In this document: positions 36,569 to 49,313 of the stretch, in pieces | Layout: each line of letters starts with the position of its first letter | Numbering within the stretch: position 1 is the stretch's first letter | Assembly: GCA_001557505.1 (NCBI GenBank) | Contig: LSAX01000011.1 | Span: 1,860,001 to 1,924,000, forward strand | Direction of reading: 5' to 3' | DNA length: 64,000 bases | Origin: Reticulascus tulasneorum | Taxonomy: Eukaryota; Ascomycota; Sordariomycetes; Glomerellales; Reticulascaceae | Position numbers and translations under genes: made by a program | Notes under the pieces: generated by a model | Databases searched by the model: none | Told to the model about the DNA's origin: nothing | What the model saw: the letters and a program-made list of their open reading frames with translations, nothing else

Positions 36569-39329
36569 ATGGCGTCCACGACCACTTCTTCGCCAGAAAC
36601 CATGGTCACCCTGAAGGTGAACTTCGAGGGCATGACCCGTCGATACAAGCTCCCTCTTCGTGATATGGGTGCTAGCACTCTCGAGAACAGGGTACGTCAT
36701 GCTCTGTCTGCTGCCTAGAGCCTCATTTCGATTTGGGACACGTATCGGGATATCTAGCATATCTTGACACGACCCCAAATCGAATGATATTGAGGCTCTC
36801 CCCTACTCTCTGACTCTCGTTTCCCCTAAAGCAGTCACTGATTTAATCATTCAGGTCCGAGCATTTCTCGGTATCTCCCCCAATGCAGATCTTCTCCTAG
36901 AGAGATACTCCGACTCTGCCGGTGCCTACGTCGTTCTTGACACCAACAACATCTCCATCTACAAGCAACTTTACCGAGCAGCTAAGGCCAAGCAAAAGCT
37001 CAAGCTGCGAGCCACCAACAGGGATCTGCCACAGGAAGAGAAGACAATCCCCAAGCCCGTCACCGTCGAGGACGTGCCTGAGCCTACCCTGCCCACCGTC
37101 TCCAAGACCGAGGAGAAGAAGCCAGAGATTGATTCCGACAAGATGGAGTCGGATCTGTTCAAGCTCCTCCGATTCAGCGGTGCATCCGAGACGAAGGACT
37201 TGAAGGATGCGCTACCTACCCCCCACACTGGTCTAGACTTTGAGGCTTCGCTCCTTGCCTCTCTTATGAAGAGACAGGCACGACTTGACGACGACGAGAC
37301 CAAGCCCGAACCTGCATCGAATGAGGTACCAGTTGTTGATGGCACATCGGCTCGCGACCGGTGGTTCGCTGAGGCGTCTCGATTCGACGTTGCCGCACCA
37401 CGCTTATCCTGGGGCCGATGCCCTGGCATGGTCCCTAACGCCAGCTTTGCCGTGTGCTGCAATAGCTGCGACAAGACCGTCCCCGACTCGCATTATCACT
37501 GTTCTACTTGCGACGACGGAGACTTTGATCTTTGCCAGACATGTGTTGACCAGGGCATTACCTGCCACGGTGACGATCACTGGCTGATCAAGAGACTTGT
37601 CAAGAATGGCCAGATCATCAACAGCACCACTGAGACTATTGCTCCCAAGCCCAAGGCCAAGGAGCCTGTTCCTGCTGCCTCTATCCCAGACGTGTGCTAC
37701 GAACCAGCCATGCCGGCCATGTACAACATCCGAACTTGCAACTGCTGCGTGCAGGGTATGTTTCCTAGCCTCCATGTTACTGGTCTCACAAACTAACATA
37801 TCGCAGAACTCGTTGAGGATAAGTTCCTCCACTGCACGACTTGCGAAGATTTCGATCTGTGCAAGTCCTGCTTCGAGAAGGATTCTCACGGCCACGACCC
37901 CAAGCACGCCTTCATCCCCGCTGTGGAAGGCTCCGAGCTACCCAGCCACGTCAAGGCCAAGCTGGCCCCCGGACGCAACCAGATGCACAATGCCATCTGT
38001 GATGGCTGCGACAAGTACATTTATGGTGTTCGACAGAAGTGCTTGGACTGCCCCGACTGGGATTACTGTGCGGATTGTGTTGTGAACGCCAAGTTCGTGC
38101 ACCCTAACCACCGATTCGTTCCAATCTACGAGCCTCTCGAGGAGATCCGTAGCCGATCCTATAGCCGCTCTGTTCACTTTGGCATTTGCTGCGATGGTCC
38201 TCTGTGCTCTCGCGCTCATAACCTGTCGACCTACATCAGCGGCATCCGATACAAGTGTACCGTCTGCCACGACACCGACTTCTGTGCCAACTGCGAGGCA
38301 AGCCCAGCCAACACCCACAACAAGACTCACCCTCTTGTCAAGTTCAAGACTCCAGTTCGCCACGTCACGGTCACCACCACTGGAGAGCGGGGAGATGGCC
38401 AACGGCTACCACAGATGGGCGACCGATCTGTTCGCCGGACCAGCTCGCGATCTACTGAGACGACTGCCACCAACCAGGCCGTTGCGATCAATACTCCTCA
38501 GACTGTCGTCGACGTAAAGCCGACCGAGCAAGTCGTTAAGGAAGAGGTCGTTGAGCCTGAGGTCAAGAAGGAGGAGATTGTTGAGCCTGAGCCAGAGATC
38601 AAGAAGGAGGAGGTTGTCGAGCCTGTACCAGCCGTCCAAACCGCCCTTTCTGAGGATGATCTTGTTGCGGTTTATCTACGTGACACTGTTGCAGATGGAA
38701 CCATCCTGCCTCCGAACCACGTTTTCGAGCAGACTTGGGTGCTTCGAAATCAAGGTGAGGTTTCATGGCCGGCTGGTTGCTACGTCAGATTTGTCGGAGG
38801 CGACTACATGGGCCATGTCGATGCCAACCACCCAGCTGGCATTTCTGAGCTCGTTTCCGCTTCGGAGTCAACCGTCTGCTACGAACCCCTCGCCCCTGGC
38901 CAGGAGTTCCCATTCACTGTCCTTCTCCGCACCCCTCCTCGCGAGGGCAAGATCATCTCCTACTGGCGCCTGATGACCAAGGACGGCATGAAGTTCGGCC
39001 ACCGCCTCTGGTGCGACGTCAGCGTTCAAGCCCCCAAGCCTGTTGTCGAGGAGCCTGAGGAGACCGTTCCCGAGACTCAGCAAACTAGCCAAATGATCTT
39101 CCCCAAGCTCGAAAAGGAGTCACCGGTTTCCAGCATTCACCAGGAGACCATTTCTGAGGTTACCACGGCGCCAGCTGCCGCAGATGCCGAAGACTTCGAG
39201 GAGTGTGGCGAGGACGATGAGTGGGATGCGTCTGACGACGGTTTCATGACCGATGAGGAGTACGATGTGCTTGATGCTTCGGACGAGGAGTACCTCGAGG
39301 AACAACACAAGAAGCTTCTCAAGAAGTGA
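36569..39329 (+). CDS. nbr1: NBR1-type selective autophagy receptor (PB1, four ZZ fingers, FW domain)
   Basis: Cargo receptor linking targets to Atg8. Exons are modelled at 36569-36691, 36855-37755 and 37807-39329, all GT-AG, giving 848 residues. The order is: PB1 domain at about 12-95 (MVTLKVNFEGMTRRYKLPL to KLKLRAT). Four ZZ-type zinc fingers follow, starting CCNSCDKTVPDSHYHCSTC, CNCCVQELVEDKFLHCTTC, CDGCDKYIYGVRQKCLDC and CCDGPLCSRAHNLSTYISG. Next is a linker with a repeated acidic/basic unit (VVEPEVKKEE, then IVEPEPEIKKEE). Last are the NBR1/FW domain (VAVYLRDTVADGTILPPNH, FEQTWVLRNQGEVSWPAGC to FGHRLWCDV) and an acidic tail. YDVL at 827-830, preceded by acids, is a candidate Atg8-interacting motif. 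No ubiquitin-binding UBA is seen, as in fungal NBR1 proteins. Confidence 0.93.
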
Positions 39330-40390
39330 ACGGGACGTGGGCAACATAATCTTTTCGTCACTGGATATGGAGTGATAGGTTGATCAAAGGGGTTCCGGTT
39401 TTCTTTTGTGCGCCGAGTTTTTCGGTATTTAGGGGTAATTGCTCTCAAGTTCAATCTCTCAACGATTTCCCACTGCGATAGTCGTTTTGCCTGACTGGCT
39501 TGGATTGTCAAGAGAAGAGCCTCAGCAGACAACGAAAGCATGATCCGCCAGGTTATTAAACTTGACTGGATTAGGGAATTGACTTGGAAGTGACACTCGC
39601 TACCTCGCAACTGTTTAGTTCCTACATCGCAGGCTTCAGATTGGTACTTTTAGTTCCGTAGGCAGGAATACAGTTTTATCGTGTTTATCTGCGATGCCCT
39701 TCTCGACCTGTGAATTGGAAGTGATACATGCTCTGCTTTTAGGGACTTACGACTTGCGCGTGAAACTTCAGATGAATGCTTATAGGTTGGCATTTGCAGA
39801 ACAGTAACTATCCTCGCCAAGTTGTATTCTCGAAGGTTAGAACTTGTGTTTGACAGACATGGACAATACAAGGAGTGTGTGCAAGGGGGGCACATTTGCT
39901 AGGTGCACCCCAGTAGCGGAGTCCAATGCGCACGCCTCCTCAGCCCACCAAAATGGGAAAGCAAGGCCCAATCATGATCCAGGCCCTGAGCAGGGGTCCA
40001 GGCTGAGAATAACTTTTGGATAAGCTGTCCTTAAGGATCCCAAAGCCAGCGTTCGTCCACTTGCATTTCAAAAGTCCACGGCCACCTTGCGCACACTGTT
40101 GCTTATTATACGGATGTCAATTGAAGTTTCTGACATTACGACTCCCCAGGAATGCGGTAGCGATATCACAACTTGACTGCGGCAGCTGCAGTGAACCGAA
40201 GGCATAGCGCAGACTCGACGTCCAGCGGTCATTGGAGCACAGCGACTGGGAGGAGAGCAAAGAATATCGGCCGAAGTTCTCACGAATATTGGACAACTTG
40301 TCTTCCACCATTTAGACAAGTGTTACCATCGTCTGAGACTCCTAGATCGAAGGCCGGAACAGAAGACATACTGTTGGCAAAGCAGTCAAG
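39330..40390. other. Intergenic: NBR1 3' flank and ERV41 promoter
   Basis: About 1.06 kb with no gene recognised and no clear regulatory site. Confidence 0.35.
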
Positions 40391-41649
40391 ATGAACGGGT
40401 TCAAGGAGCACGGGCTTGACGATGATCAATTTGGCGCGAAGGGGAGTATAGTGAGCGCATTTGACGCATTCCGTATGTATATCCTCTGCTATTGCCTTGC
40501 CTGCAGACATCTCTTCCGCATGGTCTTTGCTAACCCCTAACTCTGCAGCGAAATCGAAGCCGCAATATGTAACACGTACCTCGGGAGGCGGTAAATGGAC
40601 CGTCGCAATGGCCGTATTCTCCATCCTTCTCTTCTGGACCGAGATGGGTCGTTGGTGGCGCGGGTCCGAAACGCATACTTTCGCTGTTGAGAAGGGAGTC
40701 GGCCGGTCGATGCAGATCAATCTCGATGTGGTGGTGCGGATGCAGTGCGACGACCTGCATGTCAATGTCCAGGATGCGGCGGGTGATCGAATTCTTGCTG
40801 CGTCTATGTTGAAGCGCGACAAGACGAACTGGTCCCACTGGGTGGACGCAAAGGGGGTGCACAAGCTCGGTCGAGACGCGAAAGGCAGGCTAGTGACGGG
40901 GGCAGGCTGGCAGGCCGAGGAGGGTTTCGGAGAGGAGCATGTGCATGATATTGTGGCGATGGGCAAGAAGAGGGCAAAGTGGGCGAAGACCCCGAAGCTT
41001 TGGGGCGAAGGTGATAGCTGTCGGCTGTTCGGAAGCTTGGATCTGAACAAGGTGCAAGGTGACTTCCATATCACGGCCAGGGGACATGGATACATGGAGT
41101 TTGGGGCGCACTTGGATCACAGCGGTATGTTTCTACTCTTCCGCTTGGCCGCATGCTGTGGACGACAACTAAAATTTAACAGCCTTCAACTTCTCTCACA
41201 TTGTCTCCGAACTCTCCTTCGGCCCCTTCTACCCCTCGCTCGTTAACCCCCTCGACCGAACAGTCAACTTCGCCAAGATCAACTTCCACAAGTTCCAATA
41301 CTACCTCTCGGTTGTGCCGACGGTATACACGGTGGGACGCTCGCATTCGCCGTCCAACACCATCTTCACGAACCAGTACGCGGTCACCGAGCAGAGCAAG
41401 GAGGTGGATGACCACAACATCCCAGGCATCTTCTTCAAGTACGACATTGAACCAATACTGCTGTCGGTTGAGGAGAGCAGAGACGGGCTGTTGGTATTCC
41501 TTTTCAAGATCGTGAACGTGCTGAGCGGAGTGCTGGTGGCAGGGCATTGGGGATTTACGCTGAGTGAGTGGTTTAAGGAGGTTGTGGGACGGAGGAGACG
41601 TGAGAAGGCGGAAGGATTTATTGGGACAAAAGGCGGCCTTGATGAGTAG
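40391..41649 (+). CDS. erv41: ERV41, ER-Golgi COPII vesicle protein
   Basis: Subunit of the Erv41-Erv46 cargo receptor that retrieves ER residents from the Golgi. Exons are modelled at 40391-40472, 40549-41124 and 41183-41649, all GT-AG, giving 374 residues. The N-terminal cytosolic segment (SAFDAFPKSKPQYVTRTSGG) is typical. TM1 is about 40-58 (VAMAVFSILLFWTEMGRWW). The luminal domain starts with VEKGVGRSMQINLDVVV and holds MQCDDLHVNVQDAAGDR, SCRLFGSLDLNKVQGDFHI and AFNFSHIVSELSFGPFYP. TM2 (LVFLFKIVNVLSGVLVAGHW) is near the C-terminus, followed by a basic cytosolic tail. The first exon ends inside the pre-TM segment. Confidence 0.94.
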
Positions 41650-42068
41650 AGAGACACTGAGCGAGAGGCAGAGAGGATGTATACAGCGAGTGGAATGGAG
41701 TTCAGGATGGGGGTTTATATGTATTGTGATCTAAGTACATGGACTCAATGAATATGTTTGACTTGAACCTCCAGATTCTTTCATCGAACCTTCAGGACAG
41801 CATTTTGTGTTACGCTGGTGCATCAGATATCCTTGATAGTGCCCCAAACTGGCAGTATCGAGGAACTCGGCTGCTCGCGTGCGCTGTTAATGCACATACT
41901 GGTTGGTGGTGTGCTCGTTCTACCCCACACAAGTGACATGTTACCCCATTGATTTTTTTTCTTTCCAATCCGATATCGCCGATTTCCAATTCCAGAAAAA
42001 AAATACTAGATAAAGTCTACTACCAAATCAGTCACCCTTCTCTCAAAAGGTGTGCGCCGCAAGAGATC
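41650..42068. promoter_or_regulatory. ERV41 3' flank and aconitase-paralogue promoter
   Basis: 419 bases, AT-rich just upstream of the aconitase start (poly-T near 41953 and poly-A near 41996). No specific site recognised. Confidence 0.35.
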
Positions 42069-44552
42069 ATGGCGTCAATCCACCTCATCAATCGATCTGG
42101 GGGTGCGGCGAAGGTGTGTTAACATTGGAGCTTTACTACTCATGTGGCAATCAAGCTAATTCGAACATAGGCGCTCCTGGCACGCCCTCGTTCCTATCTC
42201 CCTGCCGCAGCACGTCTCACGAGCAGATCCTTTGCTGGCAAGGTCGTCAACCCCGATGCATACACGAAACTGAGCAGCAAACATGCCCTTGTTCGGCAGG
42301 TCTTGGGCGACAGGCCACTGACCCTTACTGAGAAGATCCTGTACAGTCATATAGACAATGTGGAGGAATCGTTGTTGACAGCCACCGAGGGAGGACGCCA
42401 GATCCGAGGCAATGCGAATCTGGGACTCAAACCCGACCGGATCAACATGCAGGATGCCTCTGCGCAAATGGCCCTGTTGCAGTTCATGTCCTGCAACATG
42501 CCGGAGCCTGTTATACCTGTGAGCGTGCATTGCGATCATCTGATTGTTGGGGAGAAGGGTGCCGACGCCGATCTTGAGCTAGGTGTGGCGATGAACAAGG
42601 AGATTTTCAATTTCCTGAGCACTGCTTCCCAGAAATATGCGCTTGATTTTTGGCCTCCTGGTGCTGGCATCATCCATCAGACAGTGCTTGAAGTCTACGC
42701 GCTTCCGGGCCTGATGATGCTGGGGACGGACAGCCACAGCCCGAACGCCGGAGGTCTCAGCACCATAACTATCGGCGTCGGCGGTGCAGATGCCGTCGAG
42801 GCCATGGTTGGGGCACCGTGGGAACTGAAAGCTCCCCGTGTCATGGGTGTCAGGTTGACGGGCCAGTTGAGTGATTGGGTCTCTCCGAAAGACATCATCC
42901 TCTACCTCGCCGGCAAGTTGACCGTACGTGGCGGAACCGGATTCATCCTCGAATACTTCGGTCCGGGAGTTAACACCCTGAGCGCAACTGGAATGGCAAC
43001 AATCTGCAACATGGGTGCCGAAGTGGGCGCCACAACATCCATCTTCCCTTTCACTGAAGCATCTGCCCGGTACCTGACCGAAACTCGACGAGGGTCTGCA
43101 CGCAAAACCCTGGAGCGGTTCACCACACAGCAAATCGACGGGATCAAAAATCCTCTGTACCAGCGTTTCCAGTTCGAGGCTGACAAAGGCGCCGAGTACG
43201 ACGAGGTTATTGAAATCAATCTTTCGGAGCTCGAGCCTCACATCAATGGCCCTTTCACCCCTGATCTCTCGACTCCGCTTTCAAAATTCAAAGAGACCGT
43301 CCAGCAGGAACAATGGCCAGAACTATTGTCGGCCGGGCTTATCGGGAGCTGCACCAACAGCTCATACGAGGATATGACCAAGGTGGAAAGCATGGTGAGG
43401 GAGGCGACGGAGGCAGGTCTCAAGCCTGCCTCGACGTTTTATATCACCCCTGGCAGTGAGCAGATCCGGAGTACACTAGAGCGTGATGGGGCCTTGAAGG
43501 CTCTCGAGGATGCTGGCGGCATAATCCTGTCGAATGCCTGCGGTCCTTGTATCGGGCAATGGAAGCGTCAGGACGGTCTTGAAAAAGGCACCAGCAACGC
43601 CATTTTGACATCCTACAACAGAAACTTCCGTGGTCGCAATGATGGGAACCCGGGGACTATGAACTTCCTCGCATCTCCCGAAATCGTGACAGCCATGGCT
43701 TTCGCAGGCACAACCACGTTCAACCCCATGGTGGACACGCTGAAAACGCCGGACGGCAAAGACTTCCAGTTTTCTCCGCCACATGGTCGCCAAGGCCCAC
43801 AAACCCCTTACGACGAAGGCAGAGACGATTACAAAGTAGCGGCGCTGGCCGATCCGTTGCCCGATGTCGAGGTTGAACTTAGCCCAACGTCGAAGCGTCT
43901 GGCCGTGCTGGAGCCATTCCCACCATTTCCCAATGGGGAGCTAGCCGGACTCAAAGTGCTTGTTAAGATAACAGGAAAGTGCACGACGGACACGATTTCG
44001 GCCGCCGGGCCGTGGCTCAAGTACAAGGGCCATCTCCCCAACATCAGTGAGAACACTCTAATGACGGCCATTAACGCCACCACTGGCGAGGTGAATGCCG
44101 CCTACGACGTCGATGGTTCCAAGCACACCATCCCGGAGCTCGCCAAACTGTGGAAAGACAAGGCACAGCCATGGCTCGTCGTCGCAGAGCACAACTACGG
44201 CGAGGGCAGCGCCAGAGAACACGCCGCGCTGCAGCCGCGGTATCTCGGTGCCAGAGTCGTGCTCTGCAAGTCGTTCGCGCGCATCCACGAGACGAATCTC
44301 AAGAAGCAGGGTGTTGTGCCTCTGACGTTTGAGAACGAGGCCGACTACGACAAGATCGATGCATGCGACGAGGTCAGCACGATCGGCCTGTACGAGATGC
44401 TCCAGAACGGCGGCGAGGGGACGGTGCAGCTGCTGGTGAAGAAGACCGACGGGACGGAGGTTCTTATCCCGACCAAGCATGCCATCACGAAGGACCAGAC
44501 GGGGTTCATCCTCGCGGGCAGTGCGCTGAACTTGTTGTCCAAGAGAAACTAA
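42069..44552 (+). CDS. aco2: Mitochondrial aconitase paralogue, Aco2 type (possible homocitrate dehydratase)
   Basis: 4Fe-4S dehydratase. Exons are modelled at 42069-42113 and 42171-44552 (GT-AG), giving 808 residues. The N-terminus (MASIHLINRSGGAAK, then ALLARPRSYLPAAARLTSRS) is a convincing mitochondrial presequence. Iron-sulfur ligands appear in GSCTNSSYEDM and SNACGPCIGQW; TDSHSPN and SVHCDHL are intact. Differences from canonical aconitase: Thr623 in TTDTISAAG (usually His), Lys634 in LKYKGHL where the substrate-binding Arg580 of pig aconitase sits, and Ala696 in EGSARE where Ser643 sits; the catalytic Ser642 equivalent is kept (Ser695). Yeast Aco2 works in lysine synthesis on homocitrate, and this may be its counterpart. 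A standard aconitase is presumably elsewhere in the genome. Confidence 0.9.
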
Positions 44553-45761
44553 GAGGTCGAGGTTGCTGGGCTGCTTGGCATTTTCATTTTGGGATTTTTT
44601 TGGGATTTGGGCGAGGGGGAGAAAAAAGTAAGCATTTTTGTATATACTGCGTCTTACTGGCCTTCTTATGTATGTATGTATATACCAACCCTGAATGGTT
44701 TTGCCTTTTACTTTTGACAGGGTGATTTGTAAAGGACGCTTGCAACTGGAGCCTGCTGCTGGTTCGCCAGACTGGAGTGTATTCTGAGGAGGCATTGCGA
44801 GCCTAGAGTGTGCGCTCGGAGGTGAGGATGGAGCGGACGAGCGAGAAGTTGGACCAGCACAGAGTGCGTCGAGGCATAAGGCCATCGCTTTGCCTCGTTA
44901 TTTTGAATACATCAACCAGACCGACCCCTTGCGATATGAGACTCTACATTGCCGCAGGCGGCTGCTTTTACAACAGTCCAAGAACAAAGCCATGCACCTC
45001 CCATGTAAAGCATAACCCCAAGCCCCCCGCAAAAGTTCCGTTGGACGTAAACCCCGCCAAAAGCTAACTATTCACAATGGGCATTTCGAAACACCGCCTT
45101 CCCACAAGAACCCTATCCCCAGCTTCGCGCCGTGCGGCCGATTTCGAGGCTTTGCCCGCTCTAATTACTTCGTATAACCCACTTTTCACCCGAATTCACC
45201 AAGTGTCAGGAGTCTCCCATAAGATATATCGCGAACATCTTTTTGATTACAAGTATTATTGTGAAGCTGTTGTCAGACCCCGCAATTTCCCAACTTTGTG
45301 CCTAGCAAGTCTATCTCGAAATTCCTATTCATGACATCACAGGGTCTAGCAACGACATAGGTGTATATGCGTATGAGCTAGTTTTTCATGCTCCAGGCGA
45401 CTGCACGCGAAATTTTACGACATTTACAACAGTTAGACAGAAACCAAGCCCAACTGCCAGACCGTTTCCGCCTGGCTTTCTTTTCACTAGTGGTGCCAGC
45501 GAAGCTCGATTACAATTAATCCGTTTGAAATTATATGCATTCCAAAGAAACCATTGTCCCCCAAACTCCAGCTTTATGCGCATATAAAATAGCCGCTTTC
45601 CCAGGCTTTCCATGCCATTGACTGGCACACAAACTTATGATATTTATACAATCCATCATCCAATCATTCGCATCTTGCGGTCATCATGGTATAATTGCAT
45701 CGCAACTCCTACTGGGGGTTCCATCGAACAAGCCATGAGTATTTCCAGCACCGCTACCTCC
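44553..45761. other. Convergent 3' flanks, 1.2 kb, no gene
   Basis: Sequence between the stop codons of the aconitase paralogue and the PHD-finger gene. A TATG microsatellite-like stretch lies near 44668-44684. No coding potential recognised. Confidence 0.4.
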
Positions 45762-48279
45762 TTACAAGCCGCTGAGGCCTAGCATATGTTGCCATGGCTC
45801 ATTACCCGCTTGCAGTGCAGCCACAACCCGAGCGCGCTCAAGAGATTTGCCTCGATTGTCCCTCATCCATGCACAAGCTCGCATCCAAGCAGGATTTTCC
45901 TTGACATAGTCCGGTAATTTGTTCTCTGGAACGTCTCCAAAGTCCATGTGACGATTATGCGCCCATGGCTCAGGATCCTTGCGCGGAGGCGGTCTGCCGG
46001 CTTTAACTGCAGCAGCATACGCCCGTTCTTCGGCTTCTTCATCGAGTCGCTGTTGGTGCATCCTTTTGGCAACTTGGCCAAAGTTTGCTTTGCGCCCTCC
46101 ACGCGCCTTAATTTCCTCCATCTTGCGCTTGTACCATGCGTCCGAACGATTGTGCGGCCAATGGATGCGCGGGTCGAGATTCAAATACATTCGTCCGTCT
46201 TCCCCGGGGGCCGGAGTGGGTCCTTGTTCGCGGGTCGGAGCTTGAATGCCCGGGGGCGGCGGGGCAGCGCCGTGCTGAGAATAAATCATGGCATCGAACT
46301 TGGCCGAGTCAAAAACGTTACACTTCATTCGTCGACGTTCTTCGCAAGTTGGCCATTTCTGCTTTCGTTTTTGCATCGCAATAGGACTCATATAGGTGAA
46401 CTTTTGCGCCGCGTTGGTCGTATTTTCTTCAACCACTCCTTTCCCCTGGTTCGTCTGATTCCTCACCTTATTGCCTTCTTCCAGAGCTTGGAGTTGCCGT
46501 AGCCTCAAGATGTCTGGTAATATGGTCTTATCGGGTTCCGATATGCCCAGGGTCTCATTTGTCGCTGTTTTCCCTTGGAGCACGAGATTCTTCCTCTTCT
46601 GTCTTTCTAACAGTTCTAGATGTAGCTCGTAGTCCCGCGGGTGAGGCCTCTCTTCGGAGCTACTTTCGCTCGATAGCAGCGAAGATCTTGAGCTTGTGGG
46701 TCGACTGTGTGGAAATCCATTTGCCTGAAATAAAGGCACAGATGATTCCGAGCCTGTTGTATCTCTCTTCCTTTTCAAGGGCGACATTGGAAACCTAGGC
46801 GCGTCATCGGAGCTGGTGTTATCTCCCAAGGCCGCGTTTGTTACCTTCAGAGGCAAGGGAGCTCCTTGCCCAGTTTTGACAGGCTTGGAAAAGCGATTTG
46901 GAGCGCGGCCATGATTTGCCGTACCTTCAGTTCCAACTGTCTCTTTTGACTTCTTCTTCCTGTTATACCAGTCCTCGACAGCATTATGAAAGCTTTCTAC
47001 TATTTGTATTGGGGGAGTATGAATATCAGGAACTCTTGCTGTGGCTTTCTTGGGCGTCTCAACTCTCGGTTTCGGGTGCTGGGATGTCTCCTTTGGCGCT
47101 AGGCTGTCTCTTGGTGAGGCTGATCTTTGGTCCTTAGATCCCAATGTGAGGTCTTGAGGTTGAAGTCCAGATACTCGTAGTGGTTCTCTCGTCATGGAAA
47201 GATCGTGTCTCTTTCGCGGATGAAGAGAGAAATCAGTTGGGCCATTCTGACTACTTCGCCCAGCTGCATCCGCCTGTCTCTTCGGCGATTTGTGCAAGGA
47301 AGCTAGGCTATGCATCGAGAGAAAAGGTTCTGATGATCCTACCCTACCCGGCGCATAGGTACCAGGGCCCGACTCCTTGGATCCCGGAGCTGTTGAATCG
47401 CTTGATAATCTGCTTGCTGAAGGGTTGAGTGGCCTTGGGTTCTGACTAAATGGGTTGGTTGTACTGGGCGATATTGAATTGTGAGAGAGCCTTGCTGAGG
47501 TTGGTGAGCTTTGGGATGTTTTCAGCGACGACGAGCGCGCTGATTTCCTCATTGTCGATCTGGCCAGGGCTTCAAACTCGGGCAGGAGGCGAGAGTTCAT
47601 TGGCGCCGTTTGCGAAGCTGTGGGCGACGCGGTATTTTGCGGGCGTTCTCTATTTGGCTCTTGTTCTCGGCTCTCTCTCACCTTCTTGCGTTCTTTTTGT
47701 CTATCCAGAATCGCTTGATGATTAAGACAGAACTTTGTGGTCGTCAAGGGCAGTGCCGTGCAACCAGAAAAGCGGCACATGTGGCTAGCCACTTGCCTGT
47801 GAATCTCGCGTTCCATGTTCTTCGAAGATGGTGGTGCTAAGTCTGGAACAACAGGCTGCGAGTCATGGTGATTGAAAAACAAGCCGTGCTTGGATGAGAA
47901 AGTTGAGTATGATGAACTCTCATGATATCTGCTCTTCTTTTCCAGGGGTTGAGAGCACTTCAGGCACACCCAGTTGCTTAGTACCCGGTCAGTAAGAAAG
48001 TACAGAAAAGAGGACGGCGACTTTATCAACGCATGCAGACTGATAGGAAAGTAGTCAGGGTGGATAAGACATGTCTCATCGCACTTACCTCTTGTTTGGG
48101 GCAGGTCGATAGCAGGAAGTGTGGACGTAGACTCGGCAAACGCTGCATTGGAACAGTGGCTGGTCTAGTCTAGGTCCGCTGCGGCAACGGCTGCAGACGG
48201 CAGTCATGGGTTGACCGTTGCGATGCTCTGAAGTGTCGATCAGGGTCAACGGCCTGGTCCTGCTACACATGTCAGCCAT
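45762..48279 (-). CDS. PHD-finger protein of unknown function
   Basis: Exons are modelled at 48279-48089 and 47976-45762; the GT-AG intron falls inside the finger. 801 residues. The N-terminus has CSRC (29-32), CSVC, HTSC and, after the splice, NWVCLKC: eight ligands in the C4-H-C3 order with the PHD Trp two residues before the last pair. A second Cys/His group (CRFSGC, then FCLNH) follows near residue 120. Residues 140-560 are Ser/Pro/basic and disordered. The C-terminal 200 residues are better ordered and probably conserved: KRKQKWPTCEERRRMKCNVF, NLDPRIHWPHNRSDAWYKRK, WAHNRHMDFGDVPENKLPDY and MRACAWMRDNRGKSLERARV. Likely nuclear and possibly chromatin-related; this is inference from the finger only. 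Divergent from SCY1. Confidence 0.75.
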
Positions 48280-49313
48280 TGCTGCGCAAGTGAGTAGTAT
48301 GACTGAGAAAGATGATCATGATGATAATGTTTTGTTTCGTGCTCAGATCTTTTCAGTTTTTGTTTATGGTCTTCATTCTAGAGACCACAGCGGTTTTGGC
48401 ATCGCATGCCCTGCTCCGGTCGTGTCTGCGGCAGCCTTTGGTCGTGCTCGATGGGAATATTGAAAGGCCAGACTCCAAATAGCGGCAGTACGATCCAAGA
48501 TCGTGGTTAATATGACCCTTAGGCAGCTAGCCATCTGCGCTCATGGAGAGAGGCTCAGATGAAACATGCGGCCTCAAGGTATACACCTCGATTGAGATGT
48601 TCCTGTGAGTGGAGCAAGACAGGCGATGCCAACCCCAGAAAGGTCCCATGCAGTCGGACCTTTTACCAAAGGTCATCATAGCGACGAGACAAAAGAAATC
48701 GGTGAATGATAGCTATATGAGAATATGTCATACCTGTTTTGATTGGAAAAGTCTTTGGGCTCCACTCGTGCTTCCTCTCACCTTCGCAACCTCCCGCTCG
48801 GATAAATGGGCACCTCACATGCATCGATAACCAACAAGCTGGAGTTTTGGCCCTGATAATGTGATGTCTGACCGGTTCAGGATATCACGAGCGCATGATA
48901 TGATCGAGAAGAGCGAGTGAGGAGCGGCCGTTGGAGGCTCTGCGACGCGTGCAATCTCAACCTCTGTATTTGATGGAAGTAAATAAGGTGGAAAGGACGA
49001 AGAAGCGTAGCCTGTGGAACCGAGATGTCTCACTGAATGTTGACAGCAAACTAACTACAGCCTGGTCCGTGCGTTCAATAGCGCGATTGACTGGCGGCCA
49101 GCGAGGGCGGAATATCCTCGGACCGAAATTCACCCCTCCATCCAAAGCGGCTTAGCGCGGGGTGTCATCTTGTCGCCAAATTGCCTGTTGAATATCGACA
49201 CAGCCAAGTGCGTGCCGTGCGGCTCGTCGCATTGTCACGTATCCTAGATATCAGACAACGTCTGCTTATCCTTCACCTCCGTCCGGGGCCAAACAGGCTG
49301 TGTTTGTGCCACT
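48280..49313. promoter_or_regulatory. Divergent PHD gene / SCY1 promoter
   Basis: About 1.0 kb between the two start codons. No gene and no specific operator recognised. Confidence 0.35.
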
